From assembly GCA_945905295.1 (NCBI GenBank), contig CAMDPX010000003.1, forward strand, positions 37,245-101,244: DNA of 64,000 nt. The letters are read 5' to 3'. Positions within the stretch are counted from its first letter, which is position 1. Each line of letters opens with the position of its first letter. Under the pieces are notes generated by a model, which was not told the origin of the DNA, did no database searches, and saw only the letters and a list, made by a program, of their open reading frames with translations. The position numbers were made by a program, and so were the translations under genes. The DNA is from Planctomyces sp. SH-PL62 (lineage in GTDB: Bacteria > Planctomycetota > Planctomycetia > Planctomycetales > Planctomycetaceae). Shown piece after piece: positions 9,906-25,290 of this stretch.

Positions 9906-10421
9906 ATGAGTAAGGCGGTTAAGACGTTGATGATGAAAGACCTTTCCGATCAATTTCGGAATGTCTCGGACGTCGTCTTCGTGGACATTTCAAAATTGGA
10001 CGGCGTTTCCAACAACAAGTTGCGAATCGCGTCAAAACAACAGTCCATTGAGCTGTTGGCGGCAAAATTCTCATTGGCTCGGCGAACGTTGATCGACCTC
10101 GGCTGGAAACTCGAGAGCGCAAAAGGTGGCTCGACCACGATCGCTTGGGGACCGGATGTGGTGGGTCTCGCCAAGCAGGCGATCAAGTGGGAGAAGGAGT
10201 TTCCGGGGACGGTGGTTCGAGGTGGGTACGTTGGCGGGCAAACGGTGACTTCCGAAGAAGTCAAAATTCTCAGCGAGAGTCCGAGCAAGGAAGAGCTGAT
10301 TGCCCGGATTATTGGCGGTTTGATGTCGGCCTCGACGGCTGCCTTGAGCGCGATCAATGCTCCGGGTTCGAACCTCGCCTCACAAATTAAGCAGATCTCC
10401 GAGAAGGAGCAGGCGGCGTAG
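9906..10421 (+). CDS. rplJ: 50S ribosomal protein L10
   Basis: MSKAVKTLMMKDLSDQFRNVSDVVFVDISKLDGVSNNKLR; ORF extends to 9834 but ATG 9906 preferred. Confidence 0.9.
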   Translation: MSKAVKTLMMKDLSDQFRNVSDVVFVDISKLDGVSNNKLRIASKQQSIELLAAKFSLARRTLIDLGWKLESAKGGSTTIAWGPDVVGLAKQAIKWEKEFPGTVVRGGYVGGQTVTSEEVKILSESPSKEELIARIIGGLMSASTAALSAINAPGSNLASQIKQISEKEQAA

Positions 10422-10426
10422 TGATT

Positions 10427-10491
10427 CGTGGGGCAGGTTGTCAGCCTGCCAGTGCAGTTTTAGTTTGGGCAGGCCGAGAACCTGCCCCACG
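10427..10491. repeat. Dumbbell dyad between rplJ and rplL
   Basis: CGTGG[GGCAGGttgtcagCCTGCC] ... [GGCAGGccgagaaCCTGCC]CCACG. Confidence 0.88.
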
Positions 10492-10515
10492 ATCTTCAAG
10501 AAAGGGTGAATTGAG

Positions 10516-10914
10516 ATGTCAGCAACAGAAGTGGATCCGGCGATCAAGACGCTGGGGGATAGTTTGGTGGGATTGACCGTGCTGCAGGCAAAGTCGCTGG
10601 CCGACTACCTGGAATCGGCTTATGGCATTAAGCCGGCGGCTGGTGGAGCAGTCATGATGGCAGCGGCTCCGGTTGCTGGCAGCGAGGCTGCCGCGGCCGT
10701 ACAGACCGAGTTCGATGTTGTGCTCACAAACTTTGGCGAGAACAAGATCGCGGTCATCAAGGTCGTGCGGGCAATCACCAGTCTTGGGCTGAAGGAAGCC
10801 AAGGACTTGGTTGAAAGCGCCCCTAAGTCGATCAAGGCGGGCTTGCCGAAGGAAGAAGCCGAGAAGATTGCGAAGGAAATTGAAGGCGCAGGCGGCAAAG
10901 CCGAGATCAAGTAG
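10516..10914 (+). CDS. rplL: 50S ribosomal protein L7/L12
   Basis: [68 protein letters not shown]. Confidence 0.97.
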   Translation: MSATEVDPAIKTLGDSLVGLTVLQAKSLADYLESAYGIKPAAGGAVMMAAAPVAGSEAAAAVQTEFDVVLTNFGENKIAVIKVVRAITSLGLKEAKDLVESAPKSIKAGLPKEEAEKIAKEIEGAGGKAEIK

Positions 10915-11127
10915 TTGTCGTGAATTGAGGCCGGGCGTTCGCGTTCGGTCTAGCCGCTCGCATTTCGTGAGCGGCTGTGGTATGAGTCCGCCCTCCACGG
11001 GGCGGCGGCTCGTGCCATCTGGGTGTCTTGCGTCAGATTGAACCTTTTCCTTCCGCGCCATCGCAGGTGCATTCGATGCTGGTTGACTGCGCTTCGGTCA
11101 TCGCCTGTGTCGTCTTTTGCGCGTTCG

Positions 11128-11160
11128 TAGCTCCCTCTTCGCAGGGGAGCTATTTCTTTT
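11128..11160 (+). terminator. Hairpin plus U-tract between rplL and rpoB (terminator/attenuator candidate)
   Basis: TAGCTCCC-tcttcgcag-GGGAGCTA followed by TTTCTTTT. Confidence 0.6.
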
Positions 11161-11362
11161 GATGGTGGATGCTTCGGTGCCGTCGGGAAAAGGTTTCTGC
11201 GCTACGTTATTCGAGTTTCAGTCAGGACCAAACGCAATTATCCAAACTCGCTCGTCACAGAGGCCCAAAGCGTAAACGGGGGACACGTTGAGTGTTTCTC
11301 GTAGGCGTGTTTGGGCTGATGGGCTTGGTGAGCAGTTTGGCGGGCAAGTCGGAGGGGGGAAG

Positions 11363-14300
11363 ATGGCTATCTCGGAACAACGGCGTCTGCAATTGCAAAA
11401 CGTCCGCAAATTTGGACGCGGACTGGGTGAGTACGAGATCCCGGATCTGACCAAGATTCAAACTGAATCGTACGTCCGATTTCTCCAAGCCGAGGTGGAG
11501 TCTGATCGTCGCCTGCCGCTTGGATTGGAAGGCATCTTCAAAGAGATCTTCCCCATTGCGAGCTACGACAGCCAGTTCGAGTTGGAATACTTGCGCTACG
11601 AGTTGGGTAAGCCGCGCTACAGTCCCGACGAATGCCGCCAATTGCGTCTGACTTATGGTCGGCCGCTGCGCGTATACTTTCGTTTGAAGAAAGAACAGCC
11701 GATCGAGGAAGAGGTCTACCTCTGCGATCTGCCGATCATGCTCGGTGGCGGCGAGTTCATCATCAACGGTGCGGAACGTGTCGTTGTCAGTCAATTGCAT
11801 CGCTCGCCCGGCGTAGATTTTATGGAGTTGTCAGACACGGTCGGCTATGACGGCTACTCGTGTCGCATCATTCCCGAGCGTGGAAGCTGGGTGGAGTTGG
11901 CGACGACTCGTAAGGACGCGCTGGCGGTTCGCATCGATCAGAGCGGTAAGTTTTCTTCGATGACGTTGCTGCGTGCGATGGATGCGAAGTATTCGACGAC
12001 ACCGGCGATCCTGCGGCTATTTTTCGGCGGCATCATTCAGTCGGTGAAGGTCGGCAAGGATGCGGTCGAGACCCTTAAGGGGAAGATCTCGGTGGATGAT
12101 GTCGTTTATCCACTCAAACACGCTCGCGTGGGCGAGATCATCGTCGATGCCGCTCAGCCGATTGCACCGGAAGCGGCGCATGCGATTGGCGAGGCGGGAA
12201 TCAAGTCGGTCGATGTGTTCGATCTGCCGGTTGACCGTTGCGTACTCAATAGCCTGCGTGATGACACGACGCAGTCACATGAAGAGGCGTTGCTCAAGAT
12301 TTACCAACGCTTGCGTCCTGGCAACCCGCCGCAGTTGGAAAAAGCGGTGGAGTTGTTCAAGGAGCGGTTCTCCGATCCAAACCGCTATCGATTGGGTCAA
12401 GTTGGCCGGTTCCGCATCAACCGGAAGTTCAATCAAGAAACCGCCGACGATGAGATGGCGTTGCGCGGCGAAGACTACATCAATGCGATCAAGTACGTCT
12501 TGAGGCTGCGCGGCGGCGATTCGACCGCGTACACGGATGACATCGACAACCTGGGTAATCGCCGATTGCGCACGATTGATGAGTTGGCGACGGACGAATT
12601 TCGCAAGGGCTTTCTCAAGCTCCGCCGTACCGTTCAAGAGCGAATGAGTATCAAGGATGCGGAGGATATCAGCCCGCGTTCTTTGGTGAATCCTAAGAGC
12701 GTTGCGGCAGCGGTCGACTTCTTCTTCGGGCGCAGCGAATTGTCGCAGGTCGTCGATCAGACAAATCCGTTGTCGATGATTACGCACGAACGGCGGTTGA
12801 GTGCTCTTGGTCCTGGCGGCTTGAATCGCAAGCGAGCGGGCTTCGAAGTTCGCGACGTCCACATTTCGCACTACGGCCGTATTTGTCCGATCGAAACGCC
12901 CGAAGGCACGAACATCGGTTTGATTTCCAGTTTGGCGATCTTCGCTTCGGTGGATGCATACGGCTTCTTGATCACACCGTATCGCCGCCTGAAGAACAGC
13001 AAGGTCACCGAGGAAGTTGCCTGGCTGCGGGCGGACGAGGAATCGGATGCGTATGTCGTTCCGGCCGACACGCCGTTGCATAACGGAAAAATTCCGGATG
13101 GTCGCGTGCTCGCTCGGCACCGTAACGACGTGATGTGGATTGATTCGGACGAAGCAGAGTTTATCGACATCGCCGCGTGCCAGATGGTCGGCATCTCGGC
13201 GGCATTGATTCCGTTCCTGGAACATGACGATGCGAACCGCGCGTTGATGGGTTCGAACATGCAGCGTCAAGGTGTGCCGCTGCTCGTGACGGAACCGCCG
13301 ATCGTCGGCACCGGCATGGAAACGACGGTCGCGCTGAACTCCGGCATGTTGCTGCGATCCGATCGAACGGGCAAAGTCACGTATGTGGATGGATCGCGGA
13401 TCGAAATCGACGGCCGCAAATATCCGCTCCGCAAATTCACTGGACTCAACGAGCGAACCTGTCTCAATCAGAAGCCGTTGGTCAGGGTGGGTGATCGCGT
13501 CAAGAAGGGTGACTTGCTGGCTGACTCGGCCGCGACGCATAAGGGCGAGTTGTCGCTCGGCCGAAATGTTTTCGTCGCGTTCATGTCGTGGGAGGGTTAC
13601 AACTACGAAGACGCGATCATCTTGTCGGAACGGTTGGTGAAGGAAGACGTTTATACGTCGATCCATATCGACGAGTTCGATGTGGAAATTCGTGAGACCA
13701 AGCTCGGACGCGAAGAGTTCACGCGAGACATCCCGAACGTCAGCGAAAAGATGCTGCGGCATCTGGATGAGTTGGGTGTCGTGCAGGTCGGTACGCGGGT
13801 TCGATCGGGAGACATTCTGGTCGGCAAAGTGTCGCCGAAGGCGAAGACCGAACTGACTCCCGAAGAAAAGCTGCTGCATGCGATCTTCGGCCGTGCGGGC
13901 GAAGACGTGAAGAACGAATCGCTCGAAGTGCCCAGCGGTGTCGAAGGCATCGTGATGCACACGGAACGATTCTCGCGACGCATGTCGCTGTCCGAGACCG
14001 AACGCAAACGATTTGACCAAGACGTCAAAGAGACCGAAGCGGCTCAAGCTGCTGGCGTCGCCAATGTCTTTAAGACATTTTTGGCCGATTTGGAACAAGC
14101 ACTTGAGCGCAAGGTTCCAATCGAGGATGGCACCAACATCGCCTCGATCACCGACGACAAGCAAATGTGCGAGATCGCCGCAGGCTTTCCGAAGCTGTGG
14201 GAAACGATTGAGATCCGCAGCCCGCAGAAGAAGGCAGATTGCGCCAAGGTCTTCAAAGATGGTTGGGGATTGGTCGAGGAAGCGTTGGACTCTCGTGAGC

Positions 14301-15085
14301 GGGCGCTGAACTCGTTGAAGCGCGGCGACGAACTGCCGACCGGTGTGTTGCAGATGGTGAAGGTTTACGTCTCGTCGAAGCGGCAAATCTCTGTTGGCGA
14401 CAAGATGGCCGGCCGACACGGCAACAAAGGTGTTATCTCCAAAGTGCTGCAAGAGGCGGATATGCCGTTCCTCGCGGACGGGACTCCGGTGGACATCATC
14501 CTCAATCCGCTGGGCGTGCCGAGCCGTATGAACGTCGGCCAGATTTTGGAGACTCACTTGGGTTGGGCCGCGTCAAAGCTGGGCTTTTCGGCGGTCTGTC
14601 CCGTGTTCGACGGTGCAACCGAGGAAGAAATTCGCGACTGTCTGATCGAGGCTGGGTTGCCAGAAGATGGCAAGACGGCACTCTTCGATGGACGAACTGG
14701 CGAGCAATTCGAGCAGAAGGTGACGGTCGGGTACATCTACATGCTCAAGTTGCATCACTTGGTGGATGACAAAGTCCATGCTCGTGCGACCGGGCCATAC
14801 TCGCTCATCACTCAGCAGCCGCTGGGCGGCAAGGCTCGCTTCGGCGGTCAACGCTTCGGCGAAATGGAAGTGTGGGCGTTGGAAGCCTACGGGGCGGCGT
14901 ACATCCTGCAGGAACTGTTGACGGTCAAGAGCGATGACGTTGAAGGCCGCACGAAGATTTACGAGTCGATGGTCAAGGGAGAGAACACACTCGAAGCCGG
15001 TACGCCTGCCAGCTTTGATGTGCTCACGAATGAAATCCGCGGCCTGGCGCTGAACATGCAATTGGAGAAGGTGGCGACGGCGTAA
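11363..15085 (+). CDS. rpoB: DNA-directed RNA polymerase subunit beta
   Basis: [82 protein letters not shown] from 11288; ATG 11363 ([10 protein letters not shown]) likely. Confidence 0.98.
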   Translation: MAISEQRRLQLQNVRKFGRGLGEYEIPDLTKIQTESYVRFLQAEVESDRRLPLGLEGIFKEIFPIASYDSQFELEYLRYELGKPRYSPDECRQLRLTYGRPLRVYFRLKKEQPIEEEVYLCDLPIMLGGGEFIINGAERVVVSQLHRSPGVDFMELSDTVGYDGYSCRIIPERGSWVELATTRKDALAVRIDQSGKFSSMTLLRAMDAKYSTTPAILRLFFGGIIQSVKVGKDAVETLKGKISVDDVVYPLKHARVGEIIVDAAQPIAPEAAHAIGEAGIKSVDVFDLPVDRCVLNSLRDDTTQSHEEALLKIYQRLRPGNPPQLEKAVELFKERFSDPNRYRLGQVGRFRINRKFNQETADDEMALRGEDYINAIKYVLRLRGGDSTAYTDDIDNLGNRRLRTIDELATDEFRKGFLKLRRTVQERMSIKDAEDISPRSLVNPKSVAAAVDFFFGRSELSQVVDQTNPLSMITHERRLSALGPGGLNRKRAGFEVRDVHISHYGRICPIETPEGTNIGLISSLAIFASVDAYGFLITPYRRLKNSKVTEEVAWLRADEESDAYVVPADTPLHNGKIPDGRVLARHRNDVMWIDSDEAEFIDIAACQMVGISAALIPFLEHDDANRALMGSNMQRQGVPLLVTEPPIVGTGMETTVALNSGMLLRSDRTGKVTYVDGSRIEIDGRKYPLRKFTGLNERTCLNQKPLVRVGDRVKKGDLLADSAATHKGELSLGRNVFVAFMSWEGYNYEDAIILSERLVKEDVYTSIHIDEFDVEIRETKLGREEFTRDIPNVSEKMLRHLDELGVVQVGTRVRSGDILVGKVSPKAKTELTPEEKLLHAIFGRAGEDVKNESLEVPSGVEGIVMHTERFSRRMSLSETERKRFDQDVKETEAAQAAGVANVFKTFLADLEQALERKVPIEDGTNIASITDDKQMCEIAAGFPKLWETIEIRSPQKKADCAKVFKDGWGLVEEALDSRERALNSLKRGDELPTGVLQMVKVYVSSKRQISVGDKMAGRHGNKGVISKVLQEADMPFLADGTPVDIILNPLGVPSRMNVGQILETHLGWAASKLGFSAVCPVFDGATEEEIRDCLIEAGLPEDGKTALFDGRTGEQFEQKVTVGYIYMLKLHHLVDDKVHARATGPYSLITQQPLGGKARFGGQRFGEMEVWALEAYGAAYILQELLTVKSDDVEGRTKIYESMVKGENTLEAGTPASFDVLTNEIRGLALNMQLEKVATA

Positions 15086-15168
15086 CTCCGAAATTTTGCG
15101 TTCCGTCAACTTGTTTCCAACCGGTCAGCTTGAAAAGGCCGACCGATGAACCTCACGGGAGTTTGAAT

Positions 15169-19488
<4,320 letters not shown>

Positions 19489-19576
19489 GCTTGGCATCGC
19501 CTGTTGAAGTCATCATCGAGAATTGAAACCTACGTTTTGAAATCCGAAGGTTCCGTCATTGGAAGCGAGTTATTGA

Positions 19577-19948
19577 ATGCCGACCATCAATCAGTTGGTT
19601 CGTAAGCCCCGCGCGCCGCAGAAGACGCGATCGAAGACTCCTGTGCTCGAGGGTTGCCCGCAGAGACGCGGGGTGTGCTTGTTGGTTAAGACCGTCACAC
19701 CAAAGAAGCCGAACTCCGCGCTGCGAAAGGTGGCTCGTGTCCGCCTCTCGAACGGCAAGGAAATCACCGCTTACATCCCCGGTGAAGGGCACAACCTGCA
19801 AGAGCACTCGATCGTGCTCGTCCGTGGTGGCCGCGTCCGCGACCTTCCCGGTATTCGTTACAAGATCATCCGCGGCGTGCTGGATACGCTCGGCGTGACC
19901 AACCGCAAGCAGGCCCGTAGCCGTTACGGTGCCAAGCGGCCGAAATAG
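19577..19948 (+). CDS. rpsL: 30S ribosomal protein S12
   Basis: [12 protein letters not shown]...[50 protein letters not shown]. Confidence 0.98.
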   Translation: MPTINQLVRKPRAPQKTRSKTPVLEGCPQRRGVCLLVKTVTPKKPNSALRKVARVRLSNGKEITAYIPGEGHNLQEHSIVLVRGGRVRDLPGIRYKIIRGVLDTLGVTNRKQARSRYGAKRPK

Positions 19949-19995
19949 TTTTTGCAATTTGAACTTTCAGATTTGAACTCAACGAGACCCTTTCA

Positions 19996-20469
19996 ATGGC
20001 CAAGCATTTCACGGCAAGCAACAAGCAACTCAAGCCCGATCCGCGGTTCGGATCGGTGTTGGCATCCAAGTTCATCAACTGCCTGATGCACGACGGCAAG
20101 AAGAGCGCCGCCTTGGGTGTCTTCTACTCTTCAATGGACATCATCAAGAAGAAGTTGCCGGAAGAAGAGCCAATCAACGTCTTCACGGCAGCGGTTGATA
20201 ACGTCAAGCCGGCGATCGAAGTCCGCTCTCGCCGTGTCGGCGGTGCGAACTATCAGGTGCCGACTTCGGTCAATCCGAAGCGCCGGCAGACTCTGGCGAT
20301 CCGCTGGATTCTGGCGGCCGCTCGTGGCAAGAAGGGCCGTGCGATGGACAGCCGCCTGGCGGAAGAGTTCATCGCCGCATTCAAACGCGAAGGGACGGCA
20401 ATGACGACTCGCGAGAACGTTCACCGCATGGCGGACGCCAACAAGGCGTTCGCTCACTTCGCGTGGTAG
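19996..20469 (+). CDS. rpsG: 30S ribosomal protein S7
   Basis: [37 protein letters not shown]-type S7 motif, [13 protein letters not shown]. Confidence 0.97.
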   Translation: MAKHFTASNKQLKPDPRFGSVLASKFINCLMHDGKKSAALGVFYSSMDIIKKKLPEEEPINVFTAAVDNVKPAIEVRSRRVGGANYQVPTSVNPKRRQTLAIRWILAAARGKKGRAMDSRLAEEFIAAFKREGTAMTTRENVHRMADANKAFAHFAW

Positions 20470-20484
20470 TTTCTTGAGAAACAC

Positions 20485-20531
20485 AACAGCGCGTGGAAGC
20501 CGGGGTCCGGCAGCCACGCGCTGTTTTTCTT
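20485..20531 (+). terminator. Rho-independent terminator between rpsG and fusA
   Basis: ACAGCGCGTGG ... CCACGCGCTGT followed by TTTTCTTT. Confidence 0.75.
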
Positions 20532-20574
20532 TGGTGCCTGGGTTTTTGGAACAGAGACTGGATCGGAGCCGATC

Positions 20575-22668
20575 ATGTCGTACGACATCAAAGCCATTCG
20601 CAACATCGGCATCATCGCGCACATCGACGCCGGAAAGACGACGACGACCGAGCGAATTCTGTATTACGCCGGCGCGTCGCATCGAATGGGAAACGTCGAT
20701 GACGGGACAACTATCACGGACTTTGATCCCGACGAGGCGCGGCGCGGGATCACGATCTATTCAGCGGCGATCACCTGCCGTTGGAAAGACGCGACGATCA
20801 ACATCATCGACACGCCGGGGCACGTGGACTTCACTGCGGAAGTCGAACGCAGCCTGCGAGTGCTCGACGGGGGTGTGGTGATCTTCAGCGGAGTGGATGG
20901 GGTCGAAGCTCAAAGCGAAACGGTGTGGCGTCAGGCCGACCGGTACGGCGTCCCGCGCATCTGCTTCATCAATAAGATGGATCGCATCGGGACCAACTTT
21001 GAAAAGGTTTTGGACGACATCCGGACCCGGTTGCATGCGACGCCATTGGCTTTGCAAATCCCGATCGGTGCCGGTTCGCTGCCGGATGAGAACTGCTTCA
21101 AGGGGATCATCGACCTGGTCACGATGAAGGCGCTGTATTGGGACGCGGAATCGCTGGGCTCGAAGTTTGAGGAACGCGACATCCCGGCTGAGTTCGTCGA
21201 TGAAGCACAGCTTTGGCGGCACAAGTTGCTCGAAGCAATCGCTGAGATGGATGAGCAGGCTCTGGAGCAATATCTCGATACGCAAGACCTGCCGGCGGAC
21301 ACGATCCGGCGTCTGGTCCGTAAAGGGACCATTGAGCTGCAATTCTTTCCGACGCTGTGTGGCACGTCGCTGCGGTACATCGGCGTGCAAGCTTTGATGG
21401 ATGCCGTCATCGCGTATTTGCCATGTCCTCTCGATCGGCCTGCCATCGAAGGGATGCCGATGGCGGTCAAGAAAGGCTCGCAGCAGACCAAGATCGAGAA
21501 GCGCAAGACGTCGGTCGACGAGCCATTCTGCGGGCTGGTCTTCAAGATCCAGGCGGACAAGCATGGGGACTTGTGCTTCTTGCGGATTTACTCCGGTACG
21601 TTGAAGAGCGGCTCGAAAGTGCTGAACCCGCGCACGAACGTCAAAGAATTGGTCAGCCAGATTTGGCGTGTGCAGGCGGACTCGCGAGAGAAGATCGAAG
21701 CGGATGAAGCGTATGCCGGCGACATTGTCGGCGCGATTGGTCCGAAGGAGATTGCGACCGGCGACACCTTATGCGCCACTCAAAATCCGATCCTGCTGGA
21801 GAAGATCACGTTTCCCGAAACGGTGATCTCGATGGCGATCGAACCAGACAGCAGCGCGGAGCGAAAGAAATTGGAAGAGACTCTGCGACGGCTCGCGAAA
21901 CAAGACCCGACGTTTAAGGTGCGAATCAACGAAGAGACCGGCGAGACGCTGGTCAGCGGCATGGGCGAATTGCATCTCGAAGTCATCATGGACCGCATGC
22001 AGCGTGAATTCGGAGTGAAGGCCCGCGTTCACAAGCCGCGTGTCAGTTATCGCGAGACGGTGCGCAAGGCGGTCAATGTCGAGGGAGAATTCTCGCGGCT
22101 AGTCGGTGCGGCGACGCATTCGGCGAAGGTTCGCTTGCGCGTCGAACCGTTCGATGGCGAGGCGGCCGTCAGCGTCGAGAACGACTTGAAGCCCGGTGTG
22201 TTACCAGCCAACTTGGTTTCGCTCCTGGAACAATCCATTGAAGAAGGAGCCAACGCCGGTGGCATGTACGGTAATCCGTTGATGCGCGTGCGGTTCACGA
22301 TTACCGGAGTCGACTACAAAGAGGGTGAATCGAACGATGTCGCGCTGACGGCCGCAGCGGCCAAAGCGGTCGCGGAGGGACTGGAGAAAGCGGGCTGCGT
22401 GCTGCTGGAACCGGTGATGAAGCTGGAAGTCGTGACGCCGGAAGAGTTCATCGGCAACGTGCAGGCCGACTTAAACGCACGCCGCGCGGCGATCGTGCGG
22501 TCAGAGAACCGTGGCCGGTTGTGGGTCATTGAAGCAGAAGTCGCGCTGGCAAAAATGTTCGGCTATTCGACGCAGGTACGTGGCCTCTCACAGGGCCGGG
22601 CGTCGTATTCGATGGAACCGCTCAAGTACGCGGAAGCTCCGCCGGAAGTGCTGGAGTCGATGTGGTGA
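20575..22668 (+). CDS. fusA: Elongation factor G (divergent paralog type)
   Basis: [58 protein letters not shown]; follows rpsG. Confidence 0.93.
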   Translation: MSYDIKAIRNIGIIAHIDAGKTTTTERILYYAGASHRMGNVDDGTTITDFDPDEARRGITIYSAAITCRWKDATINIIDTPGHVDFTAEVERSLRVLDGGVVIFSGVDGVEAQSETVWRQADRYGVPRICFINKMDRIGTNFEKVLDDIRTRLHATPLALQIPIGAGSLPDENCFKGIIDLVTMKALYWDAESLGSKFEERDIPAEFVDEAQLWRHKLLEAIAEMDEQALEQYLDTQDLPADTIRRLVRKGTIELQFFPTLCGTSLRYIGVQALMDAVIAYLPCPLDRPAIEGMPMAVKKGSQQTKIEKRKTSVDEPFCGLVFKIQADKHGDLCFLRIYSGTLKSGSKVLNPRTNVKELVSQIWRVQADSREKIEADEAYAGDIVGAIGPKEIATGDTLCATQNPILLEKITFPETVISMAIEPDSSAERKKLEETLRRLAKQDPTFKVRINEETGETLVSGMGELHLEVIMDRMQREFGVKARVHKPRVSYRETVRKAVNVEGEFSRLVGAATHSAKVRLRVEPFDGEAAVSVENDLKPGVLPANLVSLLEQSIEEGANAGGMYGNPLMRVRFTITGVDYKEGESNDVALTAAAAKAVAEGLEKAGCVLLEPVMKLEVVTPEEFIGNVQADLNARRAAIVRSENRGRLWVIEAEVALAKMFGYSTQVRGLSQGRASYSMEPLKYAEAPPEVLESMW

Positions 22669-22671
22669 GTT

Positions 22672-23508
22672 ATGGATCTCATTGCCGAGCAGTGCCGACG
22701 GAATGTGGTGGCGAATGACGCCTGGGCGCTGTACTCCGCGCATCGCGAGCGTGTGACGCGGACGCTGCTGGATGCTCGAACGGTTTCGGCCGAGCGGTTG
22801 TGTTTGTTGGGGGCGGGCAATCTCAACGATTTCGATTTGGGCGCGCTGTTGGCCGCATTTCGAGAGATTGTGCTGGTGGACTTGGATCCCGATGCGTTGC
22901 AGCGCGGGCTAACGCGACAGGGCTTGGCCGGAGATGGTCGCATTCGAATCGTGGCTCCGGTGGATGTCAGCGGTGTTTTCACCGAGTTGACGGAGATGGA
23001 GAACGCGCAGACCCGCGAGGCGGCGATTGAGCGTTGCTTGCGGACGTTGGCGCAGATACCGGACATCGACTGGAGCGGAAGATGCGATGTGGTGGCGTCG
23101 GTCGGATTGCTCACGCAGTTGATTGATGGAGTCACGCGGACCATTGATGAGTCACATCCGCGATCCTGGGAAATCGTGTCGGCGCTGCGGATGCAACATC
23201 TGCGTCTGATGTTGGAGTTGACGGCTCCTGGCGGCGCGGCGGTGTTGGTGACGGAAGTCGTGTCGTCGGATTCTTGTCCGGCGCTGCTGTCAGTGAGCGA
23301 GACTGAACTGCCGGACTTGCTGCGGCGCGAGATCGCGGCTCGGAACTTCTTCACCGGGACGAATCCGGCGGCGTTGCAACAGTTGCTGCGGACGGAAATC
23401 AGTCTCGCCGGGCAATTGGCGAGCGTGCGATTTTCGGAGCCGTGGTTGTGGACCTTTTTCGCTCGGACGTATGCGGTTTTCGCGGCGACCATGCGGAAGT
23501 TCGGATGA
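22672..23508 (+). CDS. Uncharacterised protein, possibly SAM-dependent-methyltransferase-like fold
   Basis: 278-aa ORF starting 3 nt after the fusA stop; LCLLGAGNLNDFDLGALLAAFREIVLVDLDPDAL resembles a Rossmann motif I/II arrangement. Confidence 0.6.
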   Translation: MDLIAEQCRRNVVANDAWALYSAHRERVTRTLLDARTVSAERLCLLGAGNLNDFDLGALLAAFREIVLVDLDPDALQRGLTRQGLAGDGRIRIVAPVDVSGVFTELTEMENAQTREAAIERCLRTLAQIPDIDWSGRCDVVASVGLLTQLIDGVTRTIDESHPRSWEIVSALRMQHLRLMLELTAPGGAAVLVTEVVSSDSCPALLSVSETELPDLLRREIAARNFFTGTNPAALQQLLRTEISLAGQLASVRFSEPWLWTFFARTYAVFAATMRKFG

Positions 23509-23886
23509 TGCCGGTTTCCGCAGACGGAATAGGCCGGTCGCTGCGTTGAGGCCAACTTCATCGGTCGCACGGATTGGTCTGGTCGCGACGTGTCCCGTTG
23601 GCGAGTCAAACCTGGAGGGCGTGCTGGAGCATTCGGTGCCTCCGTTACGACTGCTCGGTTTGCCCCCTCGTTGCGACTGATCCGGTCTACCGAAGCCGTT
23701 CTCTTTGAGAAGTCTTCGCAGGCTCGTCGATACCTCTTTTAGATTCACGCATGGAAGCGATGTGCGATGGCCCGCTTCGGCAAGAAGCCGAACGACCGTG
23801 GTCCGCCTTGCCGCGTTGGTGGCTCGAATCTGATGCCCAACCCTGCCACTTCCCGTCACTCTTACCAGAAGACATGCAGGACTTTC

Positions 23887-24732
23887 ATGCCTACCACTGC
23901 GACTCCTCGACGCCGTCTCGCGTCCCGTGTTCAAAACCCTTTGGAGACCTATCTCCGTGAGATCAACGAGACCGCGTTGCTCACGGCCCAAGAAGAAAAG
24001 GATTTGTCGAACGCCATCCACGAAGGTGACAACGCCGCTCGTGACCGGATGGTGCGGGCGAACCTGCGATTGGTCGTCAACATCGCTCGGGCCTACACCA
24101 ACAAGGGCCTGCCGCTGCAAGATCTCATCGAGGAAGGAAACCTGGGACTGCTCCGCGCGGTCGAGGGCTTCGATCCGAACATGAATACGCGGTTCAGCAC
24201 CTACGGCAGCTACTGGATCAAGCAGTCGATCAAGCGGGCGTTGGTGAACTCGGCCAAGACGATCCGCGTTCCGGCGTACATGGTCGAGCTGCTCTCGAAG
24301 TGGCGACGCGCGACGGCGCAATTGACGGATGAGCTCGGCCGCCCGCCCACCCCGGAAGAGGTCGCGAAGTTGCTCGAGGTGCCGACGAAGAAGCTGCGGA
24401 TCGTCAAGAAGGCGATTCAGCTCTACAACTCGACACCGCAGACCGAGCAAGGGGATGGCGGTTGGTCGCTGGGCGAGATGGTGGCCGATCAACGGCAAAA
24501 AAGCCCCGAAGCTGAGATGGTCGAAACCGACAATCTCACCCACGTCTACAAAATGCTGGAGACGATGGACCCGCGCGAGGCGACGATTCTGCGGATGCGA
24601 TTCGGCCTCGACGATTCGGAGCCGAAGACGCTGAAGGAAATCGGCGAGTCGCTGGGGCTGACCCGCGAGCGCGTCCGGCAGATCGAGAACGAAGCTCTCA
24701 ACCGTCTGGCCAAAGGCTTGATGGGGGACTGA
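23887..24732 (+). CDS. RNA polymerase sigma-70 factor, RpoD/SigA-like (lacks region 1.1)
   Basis: NPLETYLREINETALLTAQEEKDLS, NLRLVVNIARAYTNKGLPLQDLIEEGNLGLLRAVEGFDP, FSTYGSYWIKQSIKRAL, LTRERVRQIENEALNRL. ORF from 23767. Confidence 0.93.
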   Translation: MPTTATPRRRLASRVQNPLETYLREINETALLTAQEEKDLSNAIHEGDNAARDRMVRANLRLVVNIARAYTNKGLPLQDLIEEGNLGLLRAVEGFDPNMNTRFSTYGSYWIKQSIKRALVNSAKTIRVPAYMVELLSKWRRATAQLTDELGRPPTPEEVAKLLEVPTKKLRIVKKAIQLYNSTPQTEQGDGGWSLGEMVADQRQKSPEAEMVETDNLTHVYKMLETMDPREATILRMRFGLDDSEPKTLKEIGESLGLTRERVRQIENEALNRLAKGLMGD

Positions 24733-24826
24733 GTCTGGCTAAGAGGCTGATCGACAAGTAGCCTGTCGCCCTCGTCTGCTTCGAGCAACAGATGCTTGGG
24801 ATGTGACGAGTGCGGGAGGCTCTGCG

Positions 24827-25186
24827 ATGAAACAAGCCGCGTTGGTGCTTGGTGGTGCGGTGCTCGGTGGACTGGTCGGCTGCTTCGGCTTTGCCTGGCT
24901 GCTTCGGCAAGGTTTTTATGGACTGGTCCTTCCCGGCGGACTGCTGGGGCTGGGGGCCGGCCTGGCGAGATGCCGCTCCTACTGGCCTGCGATCGTCTGT
25001 GGAGTGCTGGCTTTGGCGCTGGGGCTCCTGACGGAATGGCGATTCTTCCCGTTCAAGACGAATGGCAGCTTGAGTTACTTCTTGAAGCATGCGAGTCAGC
25101 TCAGCACGGTGACGCTGTTGATGATCGCGGCCGGTACGGCGATTGGATTCTGGGTTCCGTTTCGTCGTGTAGACTCGAAACGTTAA
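24827..25186 (+). CDS. Small membrane protein of unknown function
   Basis: MKQAALVLGGAVLGGLVGCFGFAWLL..., several hydrophobic segments. Confidence 0.6.
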   Translation: MKQAALVLGGAVLGGLVGCFGFAWLLRQGFYGLVLPGGLLGLGAGLARCRSYWPAIVCGVLALALGLLTEWRFFPFKTNGSLSYFLKHASQLSTVTLLMIAAGTAIGFWVPFRRVDSKR

Positions 25187-25210
25187 GGCGAACGGCAGCG
25201 TTTTTCTTGC

Positions 25211-25265
25211 CGTAGCCGCGTTCGCCAGAACGCGGGCGGCCCGCACTCTGGCGAGTGCGGCAACG
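25211..25265. repeat. Dumbbell dyad (GTAGC..TCGCCAGA family) between convergent genes
   Basis: CGTAGCCGCGTTCGCCAGAACGCGGG cggc CCGCACTCTGGCGAGTGCGGCAACG. Confidence 0.9.
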
Positions 25266-25290
25266 CGGAAGTTTTCTGTTTCCGTTCGGC

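Noticed and set aside
12275-14557. 760-aa antisense ORF opposite rpoB
   Set aside because: GC-rich codon structure of rpoB opens the reverse frame; no recognisable protein motifs. Same for other long antisense ORFs (e.g. 15946..16827, 18307..19497, 35992..37284, 42860..44134, 48970..50469, 61979..63097).
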